Below, in pieces: positions 6,283 to 13,736 of a stretch of DNA of 35,647 nucleotides. Position 1 is the first letter of the stretch; each line of letters opens with the position of its first letter. The stretch covers positions 1 through 35,647 of the forward strand of contig JASUSP010000019.1 in NCBI GenBank assembly GCA_030446005.1, in the 5' to 3' direction. The stretch comes from Tepidanaerobacteraceae bacterium. Lineage in GTDB: Bacteria; Bacillota; Thermosediminibacteria; Thermosediminibacterales; Thermosediminibacteraceae. The notes below the pieces were generated by a model. That model saw nothing but the letters and a program-made list of their open reading frames with translations. It had not been told where the DNA came from and searched no databases. Position numbers and translations under genes: made by a program.

Positions 6283-7761
6283 TTACAGGATTATGCATAT
6301 AAGGCTTCCGCTTCCCTCGTTCACGATGCGCTGCAATGTTTCCTGCAATTTGGCCTGAGCCGATTCGGGCATGTGCAGGAGCTTGTTTTGTATCCCTTCC
6401 CGCACCAAATCCCGCAGGGATTTCCCAAAAATATTGGTCTGCCATATCTTTGCGGGGTCGTTTTCAAACTCGCTCATCAAGTAATTGATTAGTTCCTCGC
6501 TTTGCTTTTCGGTTCCAATAATAGGCGATACCTCAGTCTGAATGTCCGCCCTTATCATGTGTATGGAAGGAGCAATGGCCCTTATTCTCACTCCGAATTT
6601 AGAACCCTGTCTTATAACCTCCGGTTCTTCCAAAGTCAGCTCATCTAACTGGGGCGGAACTATTCCGTATCCCACCCGCTTTACGTCATCCAAAGCTTTT
6701 GCCACTTTGTCGTATTCTCTTTTTGCATCGACCAAATCATTTATCAGAGGTATGAGATGATGTTCTCCTTCAATAGTAAGTCCCGAAATTTCGCTGAGCA
6801 CCTTGTAAAACAGTTCTTTTTTAGCTTCCAGTATTATCTCGGCCATGCCGGTTCCCAGGTTCATTTCTTTTATCCTTACCTGTTCCAAAAAATCACTTTC
6901 TTTCAAGGATGAAGCAACTTTATTGATATCTCTGACCCTATTCATACCCTTAATTTTTTCTTTTACTGTTTCTTCAAACTTCTTCCTCAGATAGTGTTCT
7001 TTTTCTAAAACCTCTATCCATTTCGGTATATGTATATTAATCTCCACCAGGGGGAACTCAAAGAGGACTTCCTCCAAGAGGCTGAAAATGTCCTCTTGAT
7101 TCATTTCCTGACAGTTGAGGGGGATTACCGGCACGTCGTATTTTGCTTCGAGCGTTTCTTTAAGTTCGAGGGTTTTTTTATTCATCGGGTCGGCAGAGTT
7201 CAGCACTATTACAAAGGGCTTGCCTATTTCCTTCAGTTCGTTTACCACTCTTTCTTCAGCCTGAACATAGTTTTCCCTCGGAATTTCGGTGATGGTTCCG
7301 TCGGTGGTCACCACCACACCTATCGTGGAGTGTTCCTCTATAACCTTGCGAGTACCGATCTCTGCAGCTTCCTGAAAAGGTATTTCTTCGTCAAACCACG
7401 GCGTGGATACCATCCTCGGTCCGTTTTCGTCTTCGTAGCCGATAGCACCCCTTACCGAATACCCGACATTGTCCACCAGGCGTACCCGAAACTTGATGTT
7501 GTCCTTAAAATTTACCTCTACTGCCTGACTTGGAATAAATTTGGGTTCCGCCGTAGTAATCATCCTGCCCGCCCCGCTCTGGGGGAGTTCATCTTTTGCC
7601 CTGCTTTTAGCGTTAGGGTCCTGAATGTTGGGAATTACCAGCAATTCCATGAACCTCTTGACGAAAGTAGACTTACCCGCCCTAACAGGCCCTACCACAC
7701 CTATATAGATATCGCCGCCGGTTCTTTCCGCAATGTCTTTAAATAAATCAAATCTTTCCAC
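6283..7761 (-). CDS. spoIVA: Stage IV sporulation protein A (SpoIVA), spore-coat basement ATPase
   Basis: SpoIVA is made in the mother cell, binds the forespore surface through SpoVM, hydrolyses ATP and polymerises into the basement layer on which the coat assembles. The 492-residue length matches the family. The Walker A motif is G-P-V-R-A-G-K-S-T at residues 24-32, followed by L-V-D-N-V-G-Y, T-T-D-G-T and V-L-N-S-A-D-P in the NTPase domain. The extreme C-terminus, G-S-G-S-L-I-C-I-I-L, is the conserved hydrophobic tail needed for forespore targeting. The start is GTG with AAGGAGGGG 5-6 bases upstream. The gene is monocistronic; I could not find a convincing sigma-E promoter in the spacer, only a leader hairpin. 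No clear terminator follows. Confidence 0.97.
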   Translation of the reverse strand: MERFDLFKDIAERTGGDIYIGVVGPVRAGKSTFVKRFMELLVIPNIQDPNAKSRAKDELPQSGAGRMITTAEPKFIPSQAVEVNFKDNIKFRVRLVDNVGYSVRGAIGYEDENGPRMVSTPWFDEEIPFQEAAEIGTRKVIEEHSTIGVVVTTDGTITEIPRENYVQAEERVVNELKEIGKPFVIVLNSADPMNKKTLELKETLEAKYDVPVIPLNCQEMNQEDIFSLLEEVLFEFPLVEINIHIPKWIEVLEKEHYLRKKFEETVKEKIKGMNRVRDINKVASSLKESDFLEQVRIKEMNLGTGMAEIILEAKKELFYKVLSEISGLTIEGEHHLIPLINDLVDAKREYDKVAKALDDVKRVGYGIVPPQLDELTLEEPEVIRQGSKFGVRIRAIAPSIHMIRADIQTEVSPIIGTEKQSEELINYLMSEFENDPAKIWQTNIFGKSLRDLVREGIQNKLLHMPESAQAKLQETLQRIVNEGSGSLICIIL

Positions 7762-7785
7762 GGTTTCCCCTCCTTGTAAACTTAT

Positions 7786-7838
7786 CTACCCCCTTCCTAC
7801 CCATAATTTCACGTCCGGTTCTCCCTTAGGAAGGGTAG
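7786..7838 (-). promoter_or_regulatory. Inverted repeat in the spoIVA leader
   Basis: Arms at 7786-7799 and 7827-7838 pair over 12 base pairs with a 2-base bulge, around a 27-base loop. On the minus strand the structure lies upstream of the spoIVA ribosome-binding site (7774-7766) without covering it. A competing short hairpin (CCCTT-CCT-AAGGG) uses the same 5' arm. On the plus strand the second arm is followed by six T, so it could also act as a terminator of antisense transcription. Role unknown. Confidence 0.4.
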
Positions 7839-7900
7839 TTTTTTCGCTTTTTTTCAATAATATATATATGACGTCGTGTCCCGAATATTACTTCAAAATA

Positions 7901-7924
7901 AAAAAACGTGGACTTGCCACGTTT
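7901..7924 (-). terminator. Rho-independent terminator of the DUF512-der-gpsA operon
   Basis: On the minus strand AAACGTGG, a 5-base loop and CCACGTTT form an 8-bp stem, followed by more T. The hairpin begins at the last base of the gpsA stop codon. Confidence 0.85.
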
Positions 7925-8949
7925 TAAATCCAATCATTACTTATAACTTCTTCCATTTCATGCTTGCCCCTTCTACTCATAAGCTCCTTTACTGCGTCCA
8001 TAGGGTTTCTGCCTTCATAAAGCACCTCATAGGCCTTTTCCGTTATTGGCATCTCTACACCGTGCTTTCGCGCCAAATCATAGGCGGCTTTAGTGGTATG
8101 TATGCCTTCAATGACCATATTGGTCGAGGTCACGACCTCTTTTACAGCTTTTCCCCGACCTATGTCGATACCTGCCCTCTTATTACGGCTGAACATGCTA
8201 TTGCATGTCACTATAACATCGCCGACTCCTGACAGCCCGAAAAAAGTTGATGGTTGTCCTCCCATTTTTACGCCCAACCGGGTTATCTCTATGATTCCCC
8301 TCGTTATCAAAGCCGCCCTTGTGTTATCTCCGAAACCCAAACCTTCTGCTATTCCCGCACAAATTGCTATGATGTTTTTCAACGCACCGCCCATTTCCAC
8401 TCCGACTATATCCAAATTGGTATAAACCCTAAAATAGGAGTTCATGAAAAAGTCCTGTACTTTTTCAGCTACGTCCTTTTTTTCAGCCGCAGCCACCACT
8501 GCAGTCGGAAGCCGCCTTGCGACCTCCTCGGCATGGCTGGGACCGGAGATGACCGCAATATCCACCTCCAACCCCGCAGGCAGTTCCTCTTTTATGACCT
8601 GCGACATCCTGAGCAGGGTACCCACTTCTATGCCTTTTGCAGCGCTTATGATAATACTTTGACTTTTTATATACCTTCCTGCAGCTCTAGCAATGTCTCG
8701 CATCGACTGAGAAGGAACGGCCATCACCACATATTCTGCTCCGTAAAGAGCTTTTTCCAAGTCGCAAGTAACTAAAATTTCCTCCGGTATTCTGACACCC
8801 GGCAAATATTCGCTGTTTTCGCGAGTGTTTTTTATGCGGTCTGCCAACTCCTGCCTTCTTGCCCATAAGCTCACTTCGGCCCCGTTGTCCGCAAGGAGCC
8901 GGGCAATCGCAGTACCCCAGCTACCCGCACCGATAACCGCTGCTTTCAT
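7924..8949 (-). CDS. gpsA: NAD(P)-dependent glycerol-3-phosphate dehydrogenase
   Basis: GpsA reduces dihydroxyacetone phosphate to sn-glycerol 3-phosphate, the backbone for membrane phospholipids. The N-terminal Rossmann motif is G-A-G-S-W-G-T-A, and the catalytic lysine lies in G-A-L-K-N-I-I-A-I (residue 192 counted from the TTG at 8952). V-I-S-G-P-S-H-A-E-E-V and N-T-R-A-A-L-I-T-R-G are also family motifs. The ATG at 8949 follows AGGGGG by about 10 bases; TTG at 8952 is an alternative. It starts 18 bases after der. In most clostridial relatives plsY, the acyltransferase that uses this product, lies between der and gpsA; here it is missing. Confidence 0.97.
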   Translation of the reverse strand: MKAAVIGAGSWGTAIARLLADNGAEVSLWARRQELADRIKNTRENSEYLPGVRIPEEILVTCDLEKALYGAEYVVMAVPSQSMRDIARAAGRYIKSQSIIISAAKGIEVGTLLRMSQVIKEELPAGLEVDIAVISGPSHAEEVARRLPTAVVAAAEKKDVAEKVQDFFMNSYFRVYTNLDIVGVEMGGALKNIIAICAGIAEGLGFGDNTRAALITRGIIEITRLGVKMGGQPSTFFGLSGVGDVIVTCNSMFSRNKRAGIDIGRGKAVKEVVTSTNMVIEGIHTTKAAYDLARKHGVEMPITEKAYEVLYEGRNPMDAVKELMSRRGKHEMEEVISNDWI

Positions 8950-8967
8950 CAAAAAATGACCCCCTAA

Positions 8968-10281
8968 TCATCCTTTTTTGTTCCGGCCTTTTAGGACAAC
9001 CGGAGTCCCCTCAAGACCAAACCTTTCCCTCAATTTATTTTCTATATACCTCACATAAGAAAAATGCAAAAGCTCCGTATCGTTTACCGTGAGCACAAAG
9101 GTAGGAGGTTTGACCCCGGTCTGGTCTAACGAATATATCTTTAACTTTCGGCCCTTTATGGTGGGCGGCGCCACAAAAGCCGTAGCATCTTCAAGCAGCT
9201 CGTTTAAGGTTGCTTTGTCTATCCTGAAGGCATACTGGTCCATCACAAACCGTATCAATTCCAGAATTTTGTTAACCCTTTTTTTCGTCTTGGCTGAAAC
9301 GAATACGACAGGGGCGTACTGTATAAACGTCAATTCTTTCCGGATATTCTCGGTATACCTGTAGATGGTTTTGTCATCCTTTTCCACCAAATCCCATTTA
9401 TTCACTACTATTATAATGCCCCTCCCGCTTTCATGGGCAATCCCTGCGATTTTTTTGTCCTGTTCGGATATTTCCCTTGTGGCATCCAGAACGACCAAGG
9501 CTATATCGGCTCTTTCTACTGCCTGAATTGCCCTCAAATGACTGTAAAATTCGATGTCTTCCTTTATCCTGCTTTTTCGCCTCAAACCAGCCGTATCTAT
9601 AAGTACCATCTTTTGCCCTTCGTACTCAAATGGCGTATCTATGGCATCCCTGGTGGTACCTGGAATATCGCTCACTATCACCCTTTCCTCGCCGAGCAGG
9701 GCATTCACCAAAGAAGACTTACCCACGTTAGGCCTTCCAATTACAGCCACCTTTATTACGCTTTCATCGTATTCAGGCTCACCCTTTTCATCGATAAACT
9801 CCACTATCCTATCCAATAAATCCCCCACATTAGAACCGTGAAGAGCGGAAATAAAAATGGGTTCACCCAAACCCACCTGATAAAATTCGTAAAGCCCGGT
9901 TTTCATGGAGTAATCGTCCACTTTGTTTACCACTACGATAATCGGCTTTCGGCTTTTTCTAAGGATGTTGGCAACTTCTTCGTCCGCAGGCAAAAGTCCG
10001 TCCTTTGAATCCATGAGAAAAACAATGAGATTCGCACTTTCTATGGCAAATTCTACCTGTCGTCTCACCTGGGCGGTCATCGCATCCGTTCCTTCCGGTT
10101 CTATTCCTCCTGTATCCACGATGGTGAATTTTTTCCCTTTCCACTCGACCTGGGCGTAGATTCTGTCTCTAGTTACCCCAGGCTTGTCGTCGACGATAGA
10201 AATTCTTTTTCCAACGATTCTATTGAACAATGTGGATTTTCCCACATTCGGCCTTCCTACAATCGCCACCGTAAAGCTCAT
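8968..10281 (-). CDS. der: Ribosome biogenesis GTPase Der (EngA)
   Basis: Der is an essential tandem-GTPase protein that acts in maturation of the 50S ribosomal subunit. Two complete GTPase domains are visible, each with G-R-P-N-V-G-K-S: the first at residues 9-16 with D-K-P-G-V-T-R-D and V-N-K-V-D, the second near residue 185 with D-I-P-G-T-T-R-D, D-T-A-G-L-R-R-K and V-N-K-W-D-L. A C-terminal KH-like domain follows (P-P-T-F-V-L-T-V-N). Length, 437 residues, is normal. The ATG overlaps the stop of the upstream DUF512 gene (ATGA), with GGGGGTAAGG upstream, so translation is probably coupled. Confidence 0.98.
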   Translation of the reverse strand: MSFTVAIVGRPNVGKSTLFNRIVGKRISIVDDKPGVTRDRIYAQVEWKGKKFTIVDTGGIEPEGTDAMTAQVRRQVEFAIESANLIVFLMDSKDGLLPADEEVANILRKSRKPIIVVVNKVDDYSMKTGLYEFYQVGLGEPIFISALHGSNVGDLLDRIVEFIDEKGEPEYDESVIKVAVIGRPNVGKSSLVNALLGEERVIVSDIPGTTRDAIDTPFEYEGQKMVLIDTAGLRRKSRIKEDIEFYSHLRAIQAVERADIALVVLDATREISEQDKKIAGIAHESGRGIIIVVNKWDLVEKDDKTIYRYTENIRKELTFIQYAPVVFVSAKTKKRVNKILELIRFVMDQYAFRIDKATLNELLEDATAFVAPPTIKGRKLKIYSLDQTGVKPPTFVLTVNDTELLHFSYVRYIENKLRERFGLEGTPVVLKGRNKKG

Positions 10282-11609
10282 AACCTTACCCCCAAACCCG
10301 TTCCTAAAATTTTTTCAAGAAAATCCTTTCCGTCTACGTTCACCACGACTACCTTAGCATGCAGGCTTTGCTCCACATCCTGCACAGAAAGTCCGTCCAG
10401 AAAAACCTCCCGGTCTTTTAACATGACTTCCGGCACCAACACAAGATATTGTTTTTCGTCTGCCAACCGCTTTTTTAACTGATTTATCAAATCCCTGCCC
10501 GTTACCAATCCAGCAACAGTTACCGACTCTCCGAAAAAGTTATTTTTTATCGGGCAAATTTCAAATTCAAGATTCCCTACGCTTTTTAGAGGCGAGAGAA
10601 CCTTTTCCAGAAAACGGAATGCCGAGACGCCAGTTGCTATCTTTACCCGCCTTTTTTCGGGCAGTGAAGCGGGCACAGTATTCATTAACTCAGTTAACTG
10701 GTCCCGCAACAGCGACACCATTCCAACGCCGTTTTCCCATTGAGGGAAATTTTCATACGTTTGGGAAGGAGGAAACTCCATTTTTGCTATTTCGTAAAAT
10801 TCGTCGGCTGCAAATACAAGCCTTGTGCCGAAGCGCTCGAGATTTTGTTGCTGCAGCCTTTCCACGAGTTCGATAATCTTTTCGGCCTCTTCCTGTCTAA
10901 AACGGCGAAGTGGGTAAAGACCCTCGCGAAATCTGGTTATCCCCACCGGTACCACGGCAATAGATTGCACCGACGGATAAAGAGAAAAAAGGTCTTGCAA
11001 AGTCTTTTCCAGCACTTTTTTGTCGTTCACGTCAGGGCAGAGTACAATCTGGGTGTGAAAAAAAATACCGTTTTCTTTTAAGAAGTTCAAGTGGTCCATT
11101 ATTTTCTCTGCCGCCTTATTTCGCAGCATAGTCTTTCTAACATCACCGTCGGTGGCATGGACGGAAATGTAAAGAGGGGATAACCTCATCGAAACTATCC
11201 TATTTAAATCTTCATCCTTAAGGTTAGTAAGCGTTATAAACGTCCCTTCGAGAATCGAAAGCCGGTAATCATCATCCTTAATGTATAAAGACGGCCTCAA
11301 GCCTTTTGGCATCTGGTCAACGAAGCAGAAAATGCATTTATTTTTACATCGCATGATTCCGTCTATGAGGGGATTTTCAAATTCGATTCCCAAATCTTCG
11401 TCAAAATCCTTCTCGATGGTCAGTATCCTCTCCTGTCCTTCTTTAGTTTTGACCCGGATATTCAATATTTCATCGGTTATAAGAAACTTATAATCTAATA
11501 TGTCTTTTATATCACGACCGTTTATCTCTAAAATTTCGTCGTCTTTCTTAAGTCCTGCCTTTTCGGCCAAACTTCCCTTTTTTACTTCTTTTATTACAGC
11601 CTTTTTCAA
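10278..11609 (-). CDS. DUF512 family protein with PDZ and radical-SAM-like iron-sulfur motif
   Basis: An N-terminal PDZ-like domain (about the first 60 residues: S-L-A-E-K-A-G-L-K-K-D-D-E-I-L-E-I-N-G) is followed by a C-x3-C-x2-C cluster, C-K-N-K-C-I-F-C-F-V-D-Q, at about residues 95-102 counted from the ATG at 11630, then a TIM-barrel-like part with Y-I-S-V-H-A-T-D and a C-terminal DUF512 domain. The cluster spacing suits a 4Fe-4S radical SAM enzyme. The reaction is unknown. The ATG at 11630 has no ribosome-binding site; a TTG at 11609 has AAAAAGGGG about 9 bases ahead and is preferred here. The gene precedes der with a 4-base overlap, a linkage common in clostridia. Confidence 0.88.
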   Translation of the reverse strand: MKKAVIKEVKKGSLAEKAGLKKDDEILEINGRDIKDILDYKFLITDEILNIRVKTKEGQERILTIEKDFDEDLGIEFENPLIDGIMRCKNKCIFCFVDQMPKGLRPSLYIKDDDYRLSILEGTFITLTNLKDEDLNRIVSMRLSPLYISVHATDGDVRKTMLRNKAAEKIMDHLNFLKENGIFFHTQIVLCPDVNDKKVLEKTLQDLFSLYPSVQSIAVVPVGITRFREGLYPLRRFRQEEAEKIIELVERLQQQNLERFGTRLVFAADEFYEIAKMEFPPSQTYENFPQWENGVGMVSLLRDQLTELMNTVPASLPEKRRVKIATGVSAFRFLEKVLSPLKSVGNLEFEICPIKNNFFGESVTVAGLVTGRDLINQLKKRLADEKQYLVLVPEVMLKDREVFLDGLSVQDVEQSLHAKVVVVNVDGKDFLEKILGTGLGVRL

Positions 11610-11634
11610 TTTTGTCTGCCCCTTTTTCATAAAA

Positions 11635-11662
11635 TAATAGCTACTTTTATTACCAGCTATTA
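11635..11662 (-). other. Inverted repeat at the 5' end of the DUF512-der-gpsA transcript
   Basis: TAATAGCT and AGCTATTA form a perfect 8-bp stem with a 12-base loop. It begins where transcription from the promoter at 11668-11696 should start and ends 4 bases before the ATG at 11630. It could stabilise the 5' end of the mRNA or bind a protein; this is inference. Confidence 0.45.
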
Positions 11663-11667
11663 ATTAT

Positions 11668-11696
11668 ATTATCGCGGAAATAAAGGGGCAAGTCAA
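11668..11696 (-). promoter_or_regulatory. Sigma-A promoter for DUF512-der-gpsA
   Basis: On the minus strand TTGACT (11696-11691) and GATAAT (11673-11668) are separated by 17 bases. A TATAAT a few bases downstream is a weaker alternative because the spacer would be 22. It lies just after the stop of the second DUF3189 gene. Confidence 0.7.
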
Positions 11697-11700
11697 GGCA

Positions 11701-12162
11701 TTATGATAGACCTAACGACTTTCTTACCTCTTTTACCAATTTTACAAACTCGAAGTACTTTTCCTGAATTCCTCTTACGGTAAGGGGCCTGCCGATGGCC
11801 ACAAGGCCTATTCTGCGAGAAATAATTCCTCCTATTTTCGTTTTTAAATTCACCAAAGGTATTGTGTCTATAAAGACAATATCCTTCGTTTCAATTTTAT
11901 TTTGTTCCAGAAAACTCAATATTGCATTCTTAACAAGTTGCCGCTGCCCAGTCATTCCTATTATATAAATCTCGGTTCCTTTTTCGTCTTTTCCCATAAA
12001 AAAAGGAGTTCCGATTTCGAACGACTTGGTCTTATCGTAATGTGGAAGGTTTTCAATCTCGTGAACTTCAGGAATTCTGTCCGTAGGAAGCCAGCCGAGA
12101 TGTATGGCAGCTGCTACTACCGAAGAGTGAGCGCTGCCGTAACAACAGTAAAATATTTTCAT
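11701..12162 (-). CDS. DUF3189 family protein (copy 1)
   Basis: About 153 residues, opening M-K-I-F-Y-C-C-Y-G-S-A-H-S-S-V-V-A-A-A-I-H-L-G, the hallmark of DUF3189. Further motifs are N-L-P-H-Y-D, Y-I-I-G-M-T-G-Q and I-V-F-I-D-T-I-P-L-V-N. The fold looks alpha/beta with a glycine/serine-rich first loop, but no activity is known; the family occurs in endospore formers. I set the start at the ATG 12162, because AAAGGTGA lies 6 bases ahead; an ATG at 12177 overlaps the stop of the preceding copy and has no such site. It is the last gene of the DUF1614-spoIIP-YIEGIA operon. Confidence 0.85.
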   Translation of the reverse strand: MKIFYCCYGSAHSSVVAAAIHLGWLPTDRIPEVHEIENLPHYDKTKSFEIGTPFFMGKDEKGTEIYIIGMTGQRQLVKNAILSFLEQNKIETKDIVFIDTIPLVNLKTKIGGIISRRIGLVAIGRPLTVRGIQEKYFEFVKLVKEVRKSLGLS

Positions 12163-12173
12163 AAAATCACCTT

Positions 12174-12620
12174 TCAAACCGATATCTTGATATTTTCTAC
12201 TAAATCCCTCATTTTTCCAAAACTTTTCCTGATTCCCATCATGAGGGAGAAAGTTCCCAAGCCTTTAAGGTTCAATCTCTGCAACATAAAACATCCTAGA
12301 GTATAAAAGACGTTTCCGTAAGGCAGCAAATCCACGAACACCACCGATGTTTCTTCGATATTATAAATTTTCGCAATACCTTTTAATGCTTTTTCGACAA
12401 CTCTGCCTGCTTTTTTCGAGCCCATGATGTATATTTTACGGCCCGATTCATCATCGCCCACATAGTAAACCTTCCCCCATTGGTTCTGCTCTAATTTTCC
12501 GAAATAAGGCAGATTGACGATTTTAGTTGAATCGAATTCTTCTATAATACCAAGATGCAAGGAGGCAGCTACCGCTGCCAAGTAGCTGCCGAAATAGCAA
12601 GAGTATATCACATTATTCAA
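12174..12620 (-). CDS. DUF3189 family protein (copy 2, diverged)
   Basis: A 148-residue paralogue of its downstream neighbour. It shares the plan (V-I-Y-S-C-Y-F-G-S-Y at the start, N-L-P-Y-F-G, I-Y-I-M-G-S-K-K-A-G, V-V-F-V-D-L-L-P-Y-G-N) but the first loop is changed: C-Y-G-S-A-H-S-S of copy 1 is replaced by C-Y-F-G-S-Y-L-A. The start is TTG with GGAGG about 9 bases ahead. It lies 14 bases after the capping-subunit gene and 11 bases before copy 1. The pair looks like an old tandem duplication with divergence of the putative active loop. No function is known. Confidence 0.8.
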   Translation of the reverse strand: MNNVIYSCYFGSYLAAVAASLHLGIIEEFDSTKIVNLPYFGKLEQNQWGKVYYVGDDESGRKIYIMGSKKAGRVVEKALKGIAKIYNIEETSVVFVDLLPYGNVFYTLGCFMLQRLNLKGLGTFSLMMGIRKSFGKMRDLVENIKISV

Positions 12621-12634
12621 AGGCTATTCCTCCA

Positions 12635-12829
12635 TTAGTGCTTAACTATCACATAAGTGCCGTTTTCCAGGTCATGGACCATGCCCGAAAGGATTCGGGC
12701 AAGATGGGAAGCTATTTTGTTTCTTTCTTCTTCATCCTTAGCGTAAAAAACGGGAACTCCAGAAGCCGGCTGCGTTCCGTCAACTGTCACGATAGCCAGT
12801 ATAACTTCCGACAATCCTACATTTTCCAT
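12635..12829 (-). CDS. Capping complex subunit for YIEGIA
   Basis: A 64-residue protein opening M-E-N-V-G-L-S-E-V-I-L-A-I-V-T-V and containing G-V-P-V-F-Y-A-K-D-E-E-E-R and a final N-G-T-Y-V-I-V-K-H. It corresponds to the small family named as capping subunit for YIEGIA proteins, always encoded beside them. It has no membrane segment, so it is likely a cytosolic partner of the membrane protein encoded immediately upstream. AGAGGTGG precedes the ATG by 4 bases. Family assignment rests on the sequence pattern and the neighbour; the molecular role is not established. Confidence 0.82.
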   Translation of the reverse strand: MENVGLSEVILAIVTVDGTQPASGVPVFYAKDEEERNKIASHLARILSGMVHDLENGTYVIVKH

Positions 12830-12839
12830 AAAACCACCT

Positions 12840-13733
12840 CTAATCCGATGCCTCCCTTCCTGCTTTCGATTTCAAGGGCTTTCGTCTCGTACTTTCGAGG
12901 ACGGGCACCAGTTTTACGGCCTTTAACAGGGTTTCCATGTCTTTTTCCATGGGTACAATCACCAGACCTACCTTGCCGGTTTTCAAATCTATTCTCACAA
13001 GAGGGGTAAAATCTATTTCGTTTACATCCCTTTTCACTCCTAAAAGGGCCGCCACATCGTGGGCTATCGCCTGTCGCTGACCGATATTTGCCAGCGTTGC
13101 CCTTGCATTGTCATCTTTCGGTTCAATCATCACCGCAAGCCCTTGTTCCAGAAAAATTTTTCTTGAGTCCGGATGACCCACATTCATAACCTGAATGTTC
13201 TCGATGCATAAAATTGAACCTTGGAAAAATAATTTAGCTGGTCTGACAACGGCGATATCTTTGAGCCTTTTCCTCTTTGTAAAGAAGCTCAAAAGAAAAA
13301 TCACCAATAATCCGGCAAGAACACCCCAAACCGGCTTTTTAGAAAATTCCACCACGGCACTCGAGACCAGGGCTGTCAGCATCGCAAGATAATTTCTCGA
13401 CTCAAAAGCTTTGGCTATGTCCTCTATATACGCCGCCCCCCGCGGAACCAGTTCAGTCTTTTCGATATTCCTCAGACTCTCTCTCTCCATATCTCTAATT
13501 TCTCTAAACTGCTGGGCGGCAAGGGCAAGGAAGGTAACCGCCGTATACTCCTTTGCCAAAAGGGCGGGGACGGCTACAGCACCGAGGAAGGCTGCTATAA
13601 AGCCTAACGCCAGGTGAACCATGTAACCCTGGGGATAACTGGGGTATTGCCTGTAATCGACGCGCAAAAGGTATAATCTACCTAAAGTCCCCATCACGAG
13701 ACCAGTTAATATTACCGCCACATAGCCACCCAT
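12840..13733 (-). CDS. YIEGIA family sporulation-associated membrane protein
   Basis: A 297-residue membrane protein. The N-terminal third is hydrophobic with about three helices (residues 3-22, 40-65 and, after the motif, 110-150). The family's name motif appears as Y-I-E-D-I-A (Asp for the usual Gly) in A-A-Y-I-E-D-I-A-K-A-F-E-S-R-N-Y. The C-terminal half is soluble, including I-A-H-D-V-A-A-L-L-G and D-F-T-P-L-V-R-I-D. The family is restricted to endospore formers and linked with spore-envelope genes; its biochemistry is unknown. It lies 3 bases after spoIIP and 10 before the capping subunit, so the three are one operon. Confidence 0.87.
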   Translation of the reverse strand: MGGYVAVILTGLVMGTLGRLYLLRVDYRQYPSYPQGYMVHLALGFIAAFLGAVAVPALLAKEYTAVTFLALAAQQFREIRDMERESLRNIEKTELVPRGAAYIEDIAKAFESRNYLAMLTALVSSAVVEFSKKPVWGVLAGLLVIFLLSFFTKRKRLKDIAVVRPAKLFFQGSILCIENIQVMNVGHPDSRKIFLEQGLAVMIEPKDDNARATLANIGQRQAIAHDVAALLGVKRDVNEIDFTPLVRIDLKTGKVGLVIVPMEKDMETLLKAVKLVPVLESTRRKPLKSKAGREASD

Positions 13734-13736
13734 ACA

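Noticed and set aside
7030-7746. Plus-strand open frame of 238 codons
   Set aside because: Fully antisense to spoIVA, with no domain and no ribosome-binding site.
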